DNA of 64,000 nucleotides from an uncultured Desulfobacteraceae bacterium (GTDB taxonomy: Bacteria; Desulfobacterota; Desulfobacteria; Desulfobacterales; UBA5852). Position numbers and translations under genes: made by a program. Of this stretch, positions 25,311 to 34,581 are shown one piece after another; position 1 is the stretch's first letter; every line of letters starts with the position of its first letter. The stretch is from assembly GCA_913060875.1 (NCBI GenBank), contig CAJXSL010000001.1, positions 888,464-952,463 of the forward strand. The letters run 5' to 3'. A model generated the notes under the pieces. It did not search any database and was not told the DNA's origin. It saw nothing but the letters and a program-made list of their open reading frames with translations.

Positions 25311-26042
25311 TTGTCTTCAAAAATGGAACGACGCATTGAGAACGACCTGTTGATCCTGATACGGGAAACCCCCTTTGATTTGGGCGATCGCCTGCCGGCC
25401 GAACGGGAGCTGGCCCGCCGGTTCAAAACCAGTCGTCACACCTTGCGCAGTGCCCTGCGCCGCCTTGAAGCCGTCGGCATTCTCGAGATTCGGGCGGGCA
25501 GCGGCTGCTACGTCATCTCCACTGATAATCTGTCTCCCCGGGAGCAGGTTGGCGGGCGCCTCGATGCGGCCGAATCGCCGGAGGGGCACCTGGAAGCCCG
25601 CTATGTCCTGGAGCCGGAAATCGCCGGATTGGCAGCCGCTAAGGCCAAAGCCGAAGATATCGGCGATCTGGAAAACGGCTTGATGCGTATCAGCCGGGCC
25701 ATGATGACCGGCGGCAGAGAGGCCATCGCGGCGGAGCATCGGCAATTTCAAAACCGGATCGCGGCCTGTACCCGCAACACTCAGTTGGAGCAAGTGGGAC
25801 GGCAGCTGGCTGACCAGCGTCGGGTTTTCTGCCGGACGTTTGGGTGCATGGATAAATCCGCCCAAGAGGTTCTCTTCAGTGCCTGCGTGGCCATCGTGAA
25901 CGCCATCAAGAAGGGGGATGCCGCCCTGGCCCGTTCCCGTATGCGCGAATTCGTCCGGCAGGACGCCCGCCTGATGGCGATGAGGGGCCATATCACGCTT
26001 CCGGAAATCATCCGGCAGGAACTGGGGGATATGACGTTTTAG
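25311..26042 (+). CDS. FadR-subfamily GntR transcriptional regulator
   Basis: A 243-residue regulator. A winged-helix domain at about residues 5-75 (LGDRLPAERELARRFKTSRHTLRSALRRLEAVGILEIRAGSGCYV, the GntR signature) is followed by a helical FCD effector domain (LEARYVLEPEIAGLAAAKA, EHRQFQNRIAACTRNTQLEQV, and AIVNAIKKGDAALARSRMREFV). Metal-ligand histidines of the FCD domain are only partly preserved. Translation probably begins at TTG 25311, five bases after AGGAGGT; the first in-frame ATG (25323) is too far from that site. It opens an operon of six genes to 31694 and is likely autoregulated through the two boxes upstream. Effectors of the subfamily are small organic acids. Confidence 0.9.
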   Translation: MSSKMERRIENDLLILIRETPFDLGDRLPAERELARRFKTSRHTLRSALRRLEAVGILEIRAGSGCYVISTDNLSPREQVGGRLDAAESPEGHLEARYVLEPEIAGLAAAKAKAEDIGDLENGLMRISRAMMTGGREAIAAEHRQFQNRIAACTRNTQLEQVGRQLADQRRVFCRTFGCMDKSAQEVLFSACVAIVNAIKKGDAALARSRMREFVRQDARLMAMRGHITLPEIIRQELGDMTF

Positions 26043-26054
26043 AAGGAGGTTGCC

Positions 26055-26294
26055 ATGAACCGCCAGACCTTTTTGCGAACGCTTGCCGCTCGATGTCTTC
26101 GGCTATGCAACCCCGTCCCGTCGCTCTGGGCCACGATTCTGGAGCCCTGCAGTCAAGAAGCGCCTTCGTCCATCGATGATCTATATCAGGAGGCCATGCG
26201 CCTGGGTATCGACCCGGCCCGCATGGATACCCGCCAACTCAGATCATTCGTCCTTGAGCAGCGGGAAAAAGCTGCCTGTGAAACGGAAACATAA
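26055..26294 (+). CDS. Small hypothetical protein in the GntR operon
   Basis: A 79-residue protein with AAGGAGG well placed before its ATG, 12 bases after the GntR gene. The first 35 residues are basic and contain three cysteines (ARCLRLCNPVPSLWATILEPC), the rest is helical (SIDDLYQEAMRLGIDPARMDTRQLRSFVLEQREKA) with a short acidic end. No signal peptide, membrane helix or known domain is evident. It could be an adaptor for the membrane protein that follows 78 bases later. Confidence 0.65.
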   Translation: MNRQTFLRTLAARCLRLCNPVPSLWATILEPCSQEAPSSIDDLYQEAMRLGIDPARMDTRQLRSFVLEQREKAACETET

Positions 26295-26372
26295 CGCGAA
26301 AGGAGGGGATCAATACCGCAGGAAAAGCCGGTTGAGTGGATCGTTTGGCATCATACCCCAAGGAGGACTGCA

Positions 26373-27785
26373 ATGGAGACTCACAGCGTCAACTATCTTG
26401 AAGGGCGCCGATTGGTGAAGCGCTGGAACGGTCCGGTTCCGGCCATCGTCAGTCTGGTCCTGACCCTCGCCGTTTTTTATGCCACCTGGTGGATTTTTCA
26501 GGACCCCCGGGGCCTCATGCGCATGTACACCCCCTATGTGGGCTACATGTACACCCGCTGGTGGCTGATCGTATTGATCTGGATGGTCTATCTCTTCAAC
26601 TACTGGCCCTTCAAGCGTGAATGGGTCGAACGCACCCACCCGGTGGTCAAGGGTGTTGTGCTGACCGCCATTTCCGTGGCGGTGCTATTGATTCTGATCA
26701 AGGGCTTTTTTGAAGGCATCCTGGGCAATTTCGGTCTGGCCTACTTCAATCCCGAGCGTCTTACGGCCCTTCCCTCGGTAACCAATTTCTTTGCCATCGA
26801 GTATGCGGCCCTGGCGTGCCTGATGTTCGCGGCCATCGCCTCCTGGCTGAGCCCCGCCTGGGTGGTGGCCTGCGAAGAGGTGCCCTGGCAGGATCTGCCC
26901 CAGCCCGCCAAAGGGATCAGTATCCTGGTGATCACTTTTTTCCTGAGCACCATTGTCTATTTTATCACCATGCATTCCCATATGGCGATTTTATACCACC
27001 CCTGGCAGGAATTCACGGCCATTACCCCGCCCTACTGGGAGAAATTCGCCAATACGGTTTCCGGCAACTTCCATGTCTCCTGGATCATGTGCTGCACCGT
27101 GACGGTCTGGCTCGTGGAAACCATCTGGGAGCGCTTCCCTTTCAGCATGATAGAGCGCAACTGGCTGCGGCGCCTGGTGGCCTTTTTCGGCATCATCGCC
27201 ATTGCCTTTGCCATGCACTTTTTTCTCTACTTTGTCCAGGAACTAACCTGGGGTGAGGCCATCCGGGGTACCCGGCGGGCTTTTGCTCCCGACTGGCGCT
27301 GGCTCCACGTGGGCGAGATGGCGGTTTTCTTCTTGGTTCCGGCCTTGTTCATCACCTTCTACTGTGAGAACTGGCCGCGTAAGTACAGCCTGCCCGCCAA
27401 CGTGCTCATCCGCACGACGGTTACGGCGGTGGCTGCTGTGTTGCTTTACATCTTCTACTACAAAACCTCTCATCTGTTCCTGGGCACCCAGAAGGGCTTT
27501 TCGCATCCGCAGCAGTTTCCCATGATTCCGACCATCTGGCTGATCAACATCTGGCTGGTGCACCACTGGTTCATGGACAACTGGCCGGCCTGGAAGATGG
27601 CGCCCAAGACCACCGCGGAGATCGAGGAAGATCATGCCCAGGCTTTGGAAAAAGCCCGGAGCATCCGCTGGACGCCCTCCCTGGGATGGGGGCTGGGTGC
27701 CGGCGCGGCCTTTGGCGTGTTGGCCTACTTCGTTTCGGTGAACGTGCTGCCGTATTTCTATAACGCCATCGACATCATCAAGTAG
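26373..27785 (+). CDS. Multi-pass membrane protein of unknown family
   Basis: A 470-residue integral membrane protein with about ten to twelve hydrophobic helices, very rich in Trp, Tyr, Phe and His. Conserved-looking features include GYMYTRWWLIVLIWMVYLFNYWPFKREW, MHSHMAILYHPWQEF, FLYFVQELTWGEAIRGTRRAFAPDWRW and WLVHHWFMDNWPAWKM; several histidines lie in or near helices, as in haem or metal sites. I could not assign a family. A good AAGGAGG site precedes the ATG. The next gene encodes a Tat-exported hydrolase 41 bases on, so the two probably act together at the membrane, for example in transport or redox handling of the hydrolase product. Confidence 0.75.
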   Translation: METHSVNYLEGRRLVKRWNGPVPAIVSLVLTLAVFYATWWIFQDPRGLMRMYTPYVGYMYTRWWLIVLIWMVYLFNYWPFKREWVERTHPVVKGVVLTAISVAVLLILIKGFFEGILGNFGLAYFNPERLTALPSVTNFFAIEYAALACLMFAAIASWLSPAWVVACEEVPWQDLPQPAKGISILVITFFLSTIVYFITMHSHMAILYHPWQEFTAITPPYWEKFANTVSGNFHVSWIMCCTVTVWLVETIWERFPFSMIERNWLRRLVAFFGIIAIAFAMHFFLYFVQELTWGEAIRGTRRAFAPDWRWLHVGEMAVFFLVPALFITFYCENWPRKYSLPANVLIRTTVTAVAAVLLYIFYYKTSHLFLGTQKGFSHPQQFPMIPTIWLINIWLVHHWFMDNWPAWKMAPKTTAEIEEDHAQALEKARSIRWTPSLGWGLGAGAAFGVLAYFVSVNVLPYFYNAIDIIK

Positions 27786-27826
27786 CGCCCCGGCGGCAGA
27801 CCCTGCGGGGAACAAGGAGGAAACCA

Positions 27827-29008
27827 ATGTCCGATAATGCAAAACAAAAAACCATGAGCCGCCGCGATTTTTTCAAGGGGGCTTCCATTGGTGTTATGGG
27901 GGGCGTGCTTGGTGCCATGGGGCTTTATTCCTACTCGCCCATGCGCAAGCAGATGTTTCCCCACGTGGAACGCAAAATGGCCGATATCGGTGTGTGCCGG
28001 AAAGTCAAGGTGACCAACATCTCCGAAACGTCCTGGTTCAACAATGCCGATCTGGTGGGAGACATCAAAGGGGCCGGCGGTCTTCTCGTCGACCAGTACA
28101 GTTACAACTGGCCGCCCTTCGGCGATGGCTCGGGCCTGGGAAAGGGCTCCTATGAAAAAGGCATCGCCAAGATCAAGCATCTGTTGCCCGACCGGCTCGA
28201 CGAAGCCTGGGCGCTGCAGGAATCCATGTCCGTCCACCCGGAAAACGCCGGCGGCTATGCCGCCCTGATCGAGGTCACCGATCTGGACGGAAAAGAACAT
28301 AAGTACCTGCTTGACTCGGGCTGGTCCTACAAATGGACCGACGAGTGCTTCCGACGGGAAGGCATCGATCGCATGCTGCAGAACGGTGAGATCGAAGGGC
28401 TCTTCATCTCCCATGAGCATTTCGATCATTACTGGGGGCTTCCGGTTACGGTCAAGTATGCGCCCGAGATTCCGCTCTACATCCCGGAAGGATTTTACCC
28501 CGAGGGCATGCAGTACATCAAGGATTCCGGCCATAAGGGCCCGGTGACGGTGGTCAAACCGGGTCTCAAACCCATTGTCCCGGGGATGGCCAGCTATGTC
28601 TTCGCCATTCCGATTATCTGCCGGGTTTACGGCGAGCAGTCTTTGTATTTCAACGTCAAGGACAAGGGGTTGGTGAGCGTGACCGGCTGCTGCCACCAGA
28701 GCATCATCCAATTCGCCGAAACCGCCTACAGGGAGATTAAGTACGAGAACGATCGGTTCCATGGGATCTACGGCGGGTTGCATATCTCGCCCTTCGACGA
28801 CTGGGATCCGAAGTACGACGACCTGGTTATTTCCCTTGGCAAGTACGGCTTCGAGAAAATCGGGTGCAACCACTGCACCGGGGTGCTGTGCGCCAAGAAA
28901 TTCATCCAGGCAGGCTATCCTGTCGTTCAGGGAACGGCGCGTTTTCGTTCCAAGGATCCGGCCTACCTGGGCAACGGCGACACCATCGCATTCGGGATGG
29001 ACGTGTGA
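27827..29008 (+). CDS. Tat-exported metallo-beta-lactamase-fold hydrolase
   Basis: A 393-residue protein with a twin-arginine signal (MSRRDFFKGASIGVMGGVLGAMG), so it is exported folded with its metals. The metal motif H196-x-H198-x-D200-H201 (SHEHFDHYWG) is followed by VTGCCHQSIIQ, GIYGGLHISPF and IGCNHCTG. These match the group named after dihydropterin-ribofuranosyl-aminobenzene-phosphate synthase of methanogens, where GCSH and HCTG blocks recur. The substrate here is unknown and the periplasmic location argues against pterin synthesis. Two iron, zinc or manganese ions are expected. It is coupled to the membrane protein upstream; an AAGGAGG ribosome site precedes the ATG. Confidence 0.88.
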   Translation: MSDNAKQKTMSRRDFFKGASIGVMGGVLGAMGLYSYSPMRKQMFPHVERKMADIGVCRKVKVTNISETSWFNNADLVGDIKGAGGLLVDQYSYNWPPFGDGSGLGKGSYEKGIAKIKHLLPDRLDEAWALQESMSVHPENAGGYAALIEVTDLDGKEHKYLLDSGWSYKWTDECFRREGIDRMLQNGEIEGLFISHEHFDHYWGLPVTVKYAPEIPLYIPEGFYPEGMQYIKDSGHKGPVTVVKPGLKPIVPGMASYVFAIPIICRVYGEQSLYFNVKDKGLVSVTGCCHQSIIQFAETAYREIKYENDRFHGIYGGLHISPFDDWDPKYDDLVISLGKYGFEKIGCNHCTGVLCAKKFIQAGYPVVQGTARFRSKDPAYLGNGDTIAFGMDV

Positions 29009-29014
29009 GCCCGG

Positions 29015-29040
29015 CGGCGGCAGGCGCGGGTCTGCCGCCG
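29015..29040 (+). terminator. Intercistronic hairpin
   Basis: CGGCGGCAG at 29015-29023 pairs with CTGCCGCCG at 29032-29040 around an 8-base loop, just after the hydrolase stop. Without a T-run it is more likely a stabilising or attenuating element within the operon. Confidence 0.5.
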
Positions 29041-29104
29041 CTGAGGTACCAGTTGGATTTGACCTGCAACGGGGTTTGCCCCACAGTCAAAGAGGTCTCT
29101 CGCC

Positions 29105-29788
29105 ATGAAAAAATTTGCCTGGATAATCATTTTACTCTCGGCACCGCTGTGGTACGGCTTCGATACGGTGAAGGTTATTCCCGAAATGAAAGAATGCCTG
29201 GCCGCCCATGACTCCCAGGACCACTATCGTCAGGTGCTGGAACAGTACTGCGATTCCGGCCTGATCCGACAGGCCATGGGGCTTCTGGTGATCCGGAACC
29301 CCTACGTCGTGCATTCCGAAGCCGACGGCGACCGGATCTGCTATACGGTGGAGGGGGAGACGATCGGCACGTCCAGTGAAATTCCTTCCGATACGGTCCA
29401 GACGTATCGGGCCTGCTGGCAGGACGGCCGAATCGTTGCCCTGGAATTTTTCGGCGCCAAGTCGGCGAAGCCGGCCGTGGTCAGTGACGCGATGCAGGAG
29501 TGCATGGCCGCCCATGACACACCCGATCACTACCAGGAGGTTTTGAAAAAATACTGCGACTCGGACATGATCCGCAAGGCCATGGCCCTGTTGGTCATCA
29601 AGTCTCCGCGGGTTGTACACACGGCGGCCGACGGTGCGTGCACCTGTTATACCGTCGAAGGGGTTACCGTGGGGACATCGGATGAGTTCCCGGCGGACGC
29701 CACTCAGGTTTACCGGGTCTGGTGGTGCAACGACCGCATCAAAGCGTTGACGTTTCTTGGTCCCAAAGGGGCCATGGAGTCCTATTGA
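29105..29788 (+). CDS. Exported protein made of two tandem repeats
   Basis: A 227-residue protein with a hydrophobic N-terminal segment (residues about 3-18) that should export or anchor it. Residues about 27-117 and 129-219 are two copies of one domain: EMKECLAAHD/AMQECMAAHD, HYRQVLEQYCDSGLIRQAM/HYQEVLKKYCDSDMIRKAM, and VVHSEADG.RICYTVEG/VVHTAADGACTCYTVEG. Each copy keeps three matching cysteines, suggesting disulfides. No known family was recognised. It lies between the Tat-exported hydrolase and the COG0523 GTPase, probably in the same transcript. It may be a periplasmic binding or partner protein of the hydrolase. Confidence 0.7.
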   Translation: MKKFAWIIILLSAPLWYGFDTVKVIPEMKECLAAHDSQDHYRQVLEQYCDSGLIRQAMGLLVIRNPYVVHSEADGDRICYTVEGETIGTSSEIPSDTVQTYRACWQDGRIVALEFFGAKSAKPAVVSDAMQECMAAHDTPDHYQEVLKKYCDSDMIRKAMALLVIKSPRVVHTAADGACTCYTVEGVTVGTSDEFPADATQVYRVWWCNDRIKALTFLGPKGAMESY

Positions 29789-29816
29789 ACCAACGTCGCT
29801 GTGAAGGCGGGTTGCC

Positions 29817-31694
29817 ATGAACCTGATGGATCTCTATCCCGGAAACCTGGGCGACATGGGATCGGCGCGCATGGCCTTGGAGAGTATGCGGCTCTTCCTG
29901 GTCCGTACCAATATGGTGTCAGGCCAGCGCTTTGCCCTGGGATGGCGGGGGGTGGCGCAGACCGGCGGTGACGGGTGGACAGCCAAAATCCGGGGCTATC
30001 CGGGCGTTTTCGGTTTCCGGTACCATGAGGCTCTCGAAAAGGAAGCCTGGCGGGGCGGTGTATTCCGCCTGGCCTACTTCCCATCCCCCGAGGAAGGGCT
30101 TCTGGAAAATGTGTCCCTGGCCGCGGCTGCCGTGGCCCACCAGGACGATTACCATGCGGTGATTCGCGATTTCACCGCCTATCCGGATGTGACCGACCTG
30201 TTCGCCATCGGCCGGGTGGATCTTCTGGTTCACCCGGCCAGCGGGGCGCTCACCATTGGTTTGCGGGCACCCACCCGGGATAGGATTCTGGCCCGGCACG
30301 GCATTCAGGTGCCCATCGACGGCCAGATGATCGATCTTGTCAGACCCGGGGAAGCCGACCGGGACTTTCCCTCCTTCCGGGTCGCTTACGCCTTTTTCGA
30401 AACCCTGGCAGCCTCGGTGACCTTCAACTGGCAGGCGCCGCCCTGCCTCCTGGCGGAAACGGATCGCCCCGGGTTCGAGCAGATTTACGACCGGACCGGC
30501 AGCATTGAACGGCGACCGGCCGCAGAGGTCCGGGAATGCTCTCTATGGCTGGGATACGGCGTCCCTGCGGGGGCGGACCCCGAAGACTGGCCCCCGGTCG
30601 CTGGGCGGGACGAGGAAACCATGACCCGCGAGGCCGGTGCGGCTTCTTCGCGCTACCCCGACGCTTTGTGGCGGGTGGCCCATCGCACCAAAGATATCAA
30701 GAGTATCGATAAACAAGCCCTGGGCATCGACGAACGGCCATCGCTGATCGTGCTGACGGGATTCCTCGGGTCCGGTAAAACAAGTTTTTTGCGCAACTTC
30801 ATCGAATACCAGGTTCGGATGAATCGGTTCGTGGCGGTTATTCAGAACGAAATCGGTGCCGTGGGGCTCGACGGCAAACTGATGGCCGATGACGTGGCCG
30901 TGACCGAGATGGATGAAGGCTGTGTGTGCTGCTCCCTGATCGGTAATCTCAAGACCGCCGTGAATCGTATCCTGGCCGATTTCCAGCCGGATGCCATCGT
31001 CCTGGAAACCACGGGATTGGCGAATCCTTTCAACCTCCTGGACGATCTGGGAGAGTTGGATGAGCAGGTGCGCTTCGACTCGGTGACCACCGTGATCGAC
31101 GCGGCCGACGGGATGACGACCCTGGACCGGCATGCAGTGGCAGAAGATCAGATCCGGGCAGCCGATATCCTGCTGATCAACAAGATCGACCTGGTGGATG
31201 AAGACACCCTGGACGGACTGAAAAATCGCCTGGCCATCCTAAATCCCCGGGCCGCCCTGCTGACCGCTAGCCAGGGGGACATCCCCCCGGGGCTTCTCTA
31301 CGGGACCGATCCCATGGAGGAAACGATCCACACCACCGAATGCGCCCGAAATAAACCGGCCGGACCCCGACCGACCCATGACCGGGACGGTATCCGGAGC
31401 CTGAAAATCGAATTCGAAGCCCCGTTGGAGCGCCAGCATTTCCTGGACATCATCATGAAGCGCATCCCGCCCACCATCATTCGCATCAAAGGTGTTATCG
31501 ATTTCGTCGACAACCCGGCCCCGATTGTCTTCCAGTACGTGGGTGGCCGCTACGACCTGTCGGCATTTGACAATTCACGGGTCAAAGAACGATTCCTGGT
31601 TTTCATAGGCACCGACCTGGACCCCGACGGCCTCCAGGCCCTGACAGGGGGCAAGATCGATCACCATCCCCACCATGCGAACGCTCTCGCCTGA
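29817..31694 (+). CDS. COG0523 (CobW/ZNG1-type) GTPase with novel N-terminal domain
   Basis: A 625-residue protein. Residues about 1-295 are an unrecognised globular domain. The G3E GTPase part follows: Walker A GFLGSGKT at 315-322, the metal-binding GCVCC with C369, C371 and C372, ETTGLANP, and the NKID base-recognition motif. A CobW_C domain closes the protein (about 515-610) and ends in HHPHH. COG0523 proteins are metallochaperones or metal-insertion GTPases that deliver zinc, cobalt, iron or manganese to target enzymes. Typical members have 320-400 residues, so the N-terminal 300 residues are an addition. It is the last gene of the GntR operon; a natural client is the metal-dependent hydrolase upstream, although that enzyme is exported. 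Confidence 0.88.
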   Translation: MNLMDLYPGNLGDMGSARMALESMRLFLVRTNMVSGQRFALGWRGVAQTGGDGWTAKIRGYPGVFGFRYHEALEKEAWRGGVFRLAYFPSPEEGLLENVSLAAAAVAHQDDYHAVIRDFTAYPDVTDLFAIGRVDLLVHPASGALTIGLRAPTRDRILARHGIQVPIDGQMIDLVRPGEADRDFPSFRVAYAFFETLAASVTFNWQAPPCLLAETDRPGFEQIYDRTGSIERRPAAEVRECSLWLGYGVPAGADPEDWPPVAGRDEETMTREAGAASSRYPDALWRVAHRTKDIKSIDKQALGIDERPSLIVLTGFLGSGKTSFLRNFIEYQVRMNRFVAVIQNEIGAVGLDGKLMADDVAVTEMDEGCVCCSLIGNLKTAVNRILADFQPDAIVLETTGLANPFNLLDDLGELDEQVRFDSVTTVIDAADGMTTLDRHAVAEDQIRAADILLINKIDLVDEDTLDGLKNRLAILNPRAALLTASQGDIPPGLLYGTDPMEETIHTTECARNKPAGPRPTHDRDGIRSLKIEFEAPLERQHFLDIIMKRIPPTIIRIKGVIDFVDNPAPIVFQYVGGRYDLSAFDNSRVKERFLVFIGTDLDPDGLQALTGGKIDHHPHHANALA

Positions 31695-31968
31695 GATGGA
31701 TGCCCGCCCGGCAAATACCCTGCCCACTATGTCCTCTTTTACCCATGCGATTGGGTAAACCATCTCTCAATGCCTGGGGTTTCCTTCCGTAATTTTTTTT
31801 GAAGATTAAAAAACGCTAATAAAACAAGCGGATATGAATTTTAGGGAGGCCGTCTGGATTGGCGCGTTTTTTGATAGGGTTGTAATGGTATGACCCGGGC
31901 GGATGCCTCGATCTGCCGGTGAGACTTCCTGTTCCCATATCATGACCGCGTATTCGGAATCGATTGAG

Positions 31969-33717
31969 ATGATGAAAAGACAAATGGGTTTGTTGCTATT
32001 GCTGGCAACCCTTGCGATCCTGTTTTTACCGGCCGGCGTGACAAGCGGCGAATGGCGCCTGGAGACGGCCCGCCAGCTGGAACAGCGATTACAGCCCTTC
32101 ATGGTTGCCGAGAGCCTGGCCTGTCCTGACCAGGGTTTTGACTTGCAGACCAACCTGATCCGTTTTTACCGGCTGCGCCAATTCGAACCGGCCTGGGTGG
32201 ATCGCTATGGCCTTTTGCCGGAAGGCGCCATGGCCCTGGCCATGCTCAAGCAGGCCGGGCGCCAGGGATTGTTCGATACCGACTATCACAGTCCCTGGCT
32301 GAACGATTTGCTGGACGGCATGATCACGCGCCCGGTGATCATTGGGGCGGCCTTCGATGGCAAACAAGTCCAGCTGGATCTGACCATTACCGGAATGGTG
32401 CTGCGGTATGCCTATCATCATTCCCGGGGACATACCGAACCCCGCATGATCGGCAGGGAAGGGCCGGGTGAGCTAAATCCGACCAGCGATTTGGCCGTGG
32501 CCTTGGTGGAAGCGCTGGGCAGGGGCCGACTGGAAGCCTTTTTCGAACAACTGGAGCCACGGCACAAAGCCTACCGCGCCTTGCGCCATAGCTTGCCCCG
32601 CTACCAGCGGATCCAAGCGGCCGGGGGGTGGGGCGTCATCGACGAAGGACATGCCCTGACCAAGGGGGACTGTGGCCCGCGGGTGGCGCAGTTAAGGCAC
32701 CGGCTGATTTTATCCGGTGATATCCGGATGACGTCCGAAGGCACAGCGGACTGCTTCGGCGGTAATCTTGCCGCAGCCGTGTCCAGTTTTCAACAGCGCC
32801 ACGGGTTGTCGGCCGACGGCGTGGCCGGTCCCCGCACCCTGGCAGCGCTGAACATCCCGGTGGCCCAGCGCATCCGTCAGATCCAGCTCAGTTTGGAGCG
32901 GTGGCGCTGGCTGCCTCACGATCTGGGATCGCGCTATGTGCTGGTCAACATTCCCGCTTTCCAGATGCAGGTGGTGGAAGAGGGCCGGGTGATCAAAACC
33001 ATGCGCACCATAGTGGGGCAACAAGACCGGCCGACACCGGCCCTTGCCAGTGTAATGACCTATCTCGAAATCAACCCCTACTGGCATGTTCCCGCCAAAA
33101 TTGCCCGGGAGGATTTACTTCCCAAAATCCAGGCCAATCCATCCTACCTGACGCGCCAGAAAATTCGCGTTTTTGAAAGTTGGGCGGAAAGCGCCCGAGA
33201 ACTCGACCCGAGGGCCATCGACTGGTCGTCTCTGAGCGCGGACTATTTCCCGTTTCGGCTGCGCCAGGAGCCCGCCGGCCGCAATGCCCTGGGGCGCGTC
33301 AAGTTCATGTTCCCCAATGAAGTTAGCGTCTATATTCACGACACGCCGTCCAAAGGGCTTTTCCGTAAACCCTCCCGGCCCTTTTCTTCCGGCTGCGTTA
33401 GGGTGGAGGAACCCCTGGCGCTGGTGAGCCTCCTTTTAAACCGCCAGGGCTGGGACCAGGAACGCCTGGCGGCGGCGGTGGCGTCCAACGAAAGGCAAAT
33501 CGTCATCCTCGACGAACCGGTGCCTGTGTACCTGGTTTACATGACGGCCTGGGCGGCGGCCCCCGGCGAGATCCATTTTCAGGAGGATATTTACGGGCAC
33601 GACCAGACACTTGCCGGCAGCCTGGCCCGCCGTTCCGTTCTCCCAAAGGCCTGCCGCCAGACCCTGGGGCTTCCCACCTATCTGGGCGGCGCTTTCGGGA
33701 AAGATCAGGCGCTATAG
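31969..33717 (+). CDS. YcbB/LdtD-type L,D-transpeptidase
   Basis: A 582-residue periplasmic enzyme with a signal peptide (MKRQMGLLLLLATLAILFLPAGVTSG). A scaffold domain occupies about residues 30-225. A peptidoglycan-binding domain lies at about 235-290 (GDCGPRVAQLRHRL then FQQRHGLSADGVAGPRTLAALN), and the YkuD domain follows at about 315-500 with YIHDTPSKGLFRKPSRPFSSGCVRVEEP, nucleophile C476. The order and length match E. coli LdtD (YcbB), which makes 3-3 cross-links. The paired ATGs at 31969 and 31972 follow TTGAG; ATG 31942 and the frame start at 31903 are less likely because they would place polar residues before the signal. It is the third L,D-transpeptidase of the window. Confidence 0.9.
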   Translation: MMKRQMGLLLLLATLAILFLPAGVTSGEWRLETARQLEQRLQPFMVAESLACPDQGFDLQTNLIRFYRLRQFEPAWVDRYGLLPEGAMALAMLKQAGRQGLFDTDYHSPWLNDLLDGMITRPVIIGAAFDGKQVQLDLTITGMVLRYAYHHSRGHTEPRMIGREGPGELNPTSDLAVALVEALGRGRLEAFFEQLEPRHKAYRALRHSLPRYQRIQAAGGWGVIDEGHALTKGDCGPRVAQLRHRLILSGDIRMTSEGTADCFGGNLAAAVSSFQQRHGLSADGVAGPRTLAALNIPVAQRIRQIQLSLERWRWLPHDLGSRYVLVNIPAFQMQVVEEGRVIKTMRTIVGQQDRPTPALASVMTYLEINPYWHVPAKIAREDLLPKIQANPSYLTRQKIRVFESWAESARELDPRAIDWSSLSADYFPFRLRQEPAGRNALGRVKFMFPNEVSVYIHDTPSKGLFRKPSRPFSSGCVRVEEPLALVSLLLNRQGWDQERLAAAVASNERQIVILDEPVPVYLVYMTAWAAAPGEIHFQEDIYGHDQTLAGSLARRSVLPKACRQTLGLPTYLGGAFGKDQAL

Positions 33718-33776
33718 GCCGTTCACCTTCTCAATTCCCGGTATCGCAATACCCTGGTGTCAACAGCCAGGGGCGG

Positions 33777-34361
33777 TCAGGTTTCGACTTCCATCTCTTT
33801 GGGCGGTACCGGAATAATTCGGAGCAATTTGCGTTTGATGAATTTTTTGCTGGGCTGGAAACCGGCTTTACGGTGCAGATCGATGGAGGGCCTCCAATCC
33901 GCATACATGCCGGAGATAAGCCGTGTGTACCCCATATTCCGCAGGTGCTGCATCAGACACCCCAAGAGGTAGGACCCCACCCCGCTGCGACGGAACTCCG
34001 GTCGCACGAAAATGTAGACCAGATAGGCAACGCCGGCGGGCAGATGCAGGGTGCGCCAGATGGCCAGGCGATAGTCCTGGAAAGCGACCCAGGCAAATGC
34101 GCCGATCCGGCCGTCCCGTTCCAGCAGGAGACACCGATCGCCATGTCTGAGGGAGCGGGTCATGACATCGATTTCTTTGGCAAAGCCCTCCAATGCCGCA
34201 ATTTCCATAATGTCGGCCTTTCCGGCCCAGCGACGGCTGAATTCGATGGCGGGGGGGTGGCAGGTAATGGGGGCTTGTAGATCGCGAGCGAACTCCACCC
34301 AGCTTTCGGCCGTGTCGTCGCTGGAAGTCAGACGCTCGATGATACGGTCCAGGGCAGTCAT
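33777..34361 (-). CDS. GNAT-family N-acetyltransferase
   Basis: A 194-residue protein with the GNAT core: RIGAFAWVAFQDYRLAIW as beta strands, then VYIFVRPEFRRSGVGSYLLGCLMQHLRNMGYTRLISGMYADWRPSIDLHRKAGFQ, in which RRSGVG is the acetyl-CoA pyrophosphate loop and the last part the C-terminal signature. About the first 60 residues are extra and helical. It acetylates an unknown amine. ATG 34361 has AAGGAG 12 bases upstream; the open frame reaches 34442. It converges with the L,D-transpeptidase gene. Confidence 0.82.
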   Translation of the reverse strand: MTALDRIIERLTSSDDTAESWVEFARDLQAPITCHPPAIEFSRRWAGKADIMEIAALEGFAKEIDVMTRSLRHGDRCLLLERDGRIGAFAWVAFQDYRLAIWRTLHLPAGVAYLVYIFVRPEFRRSGVGSYLLGCLMQHLRNMGYTRLISGMYADWRPSIDLHRKAGFQPSKKFIKRKLLRIIPVPPKEMEVET

Positions 34362-34581
34362 GGTGCCGGCATTCTCCTTGCCCGGCCGGTTGATGCGGTA
34401 CCGGCGGGAATTCAAAGGGCACCCACTGGAGAACCACAGCATTCACGACAGGCAACGGGCTCCCGGAAGCGCCCCTTATTCTACACTCAATATAAGCACT
34501 CCGGGGCCGTCCATCCATTTTTTTTTCTGCGGCGACTGTCCCGATATCCTGGTTTTGTCTGCCAAGGTGGGCTTTTGCGCC

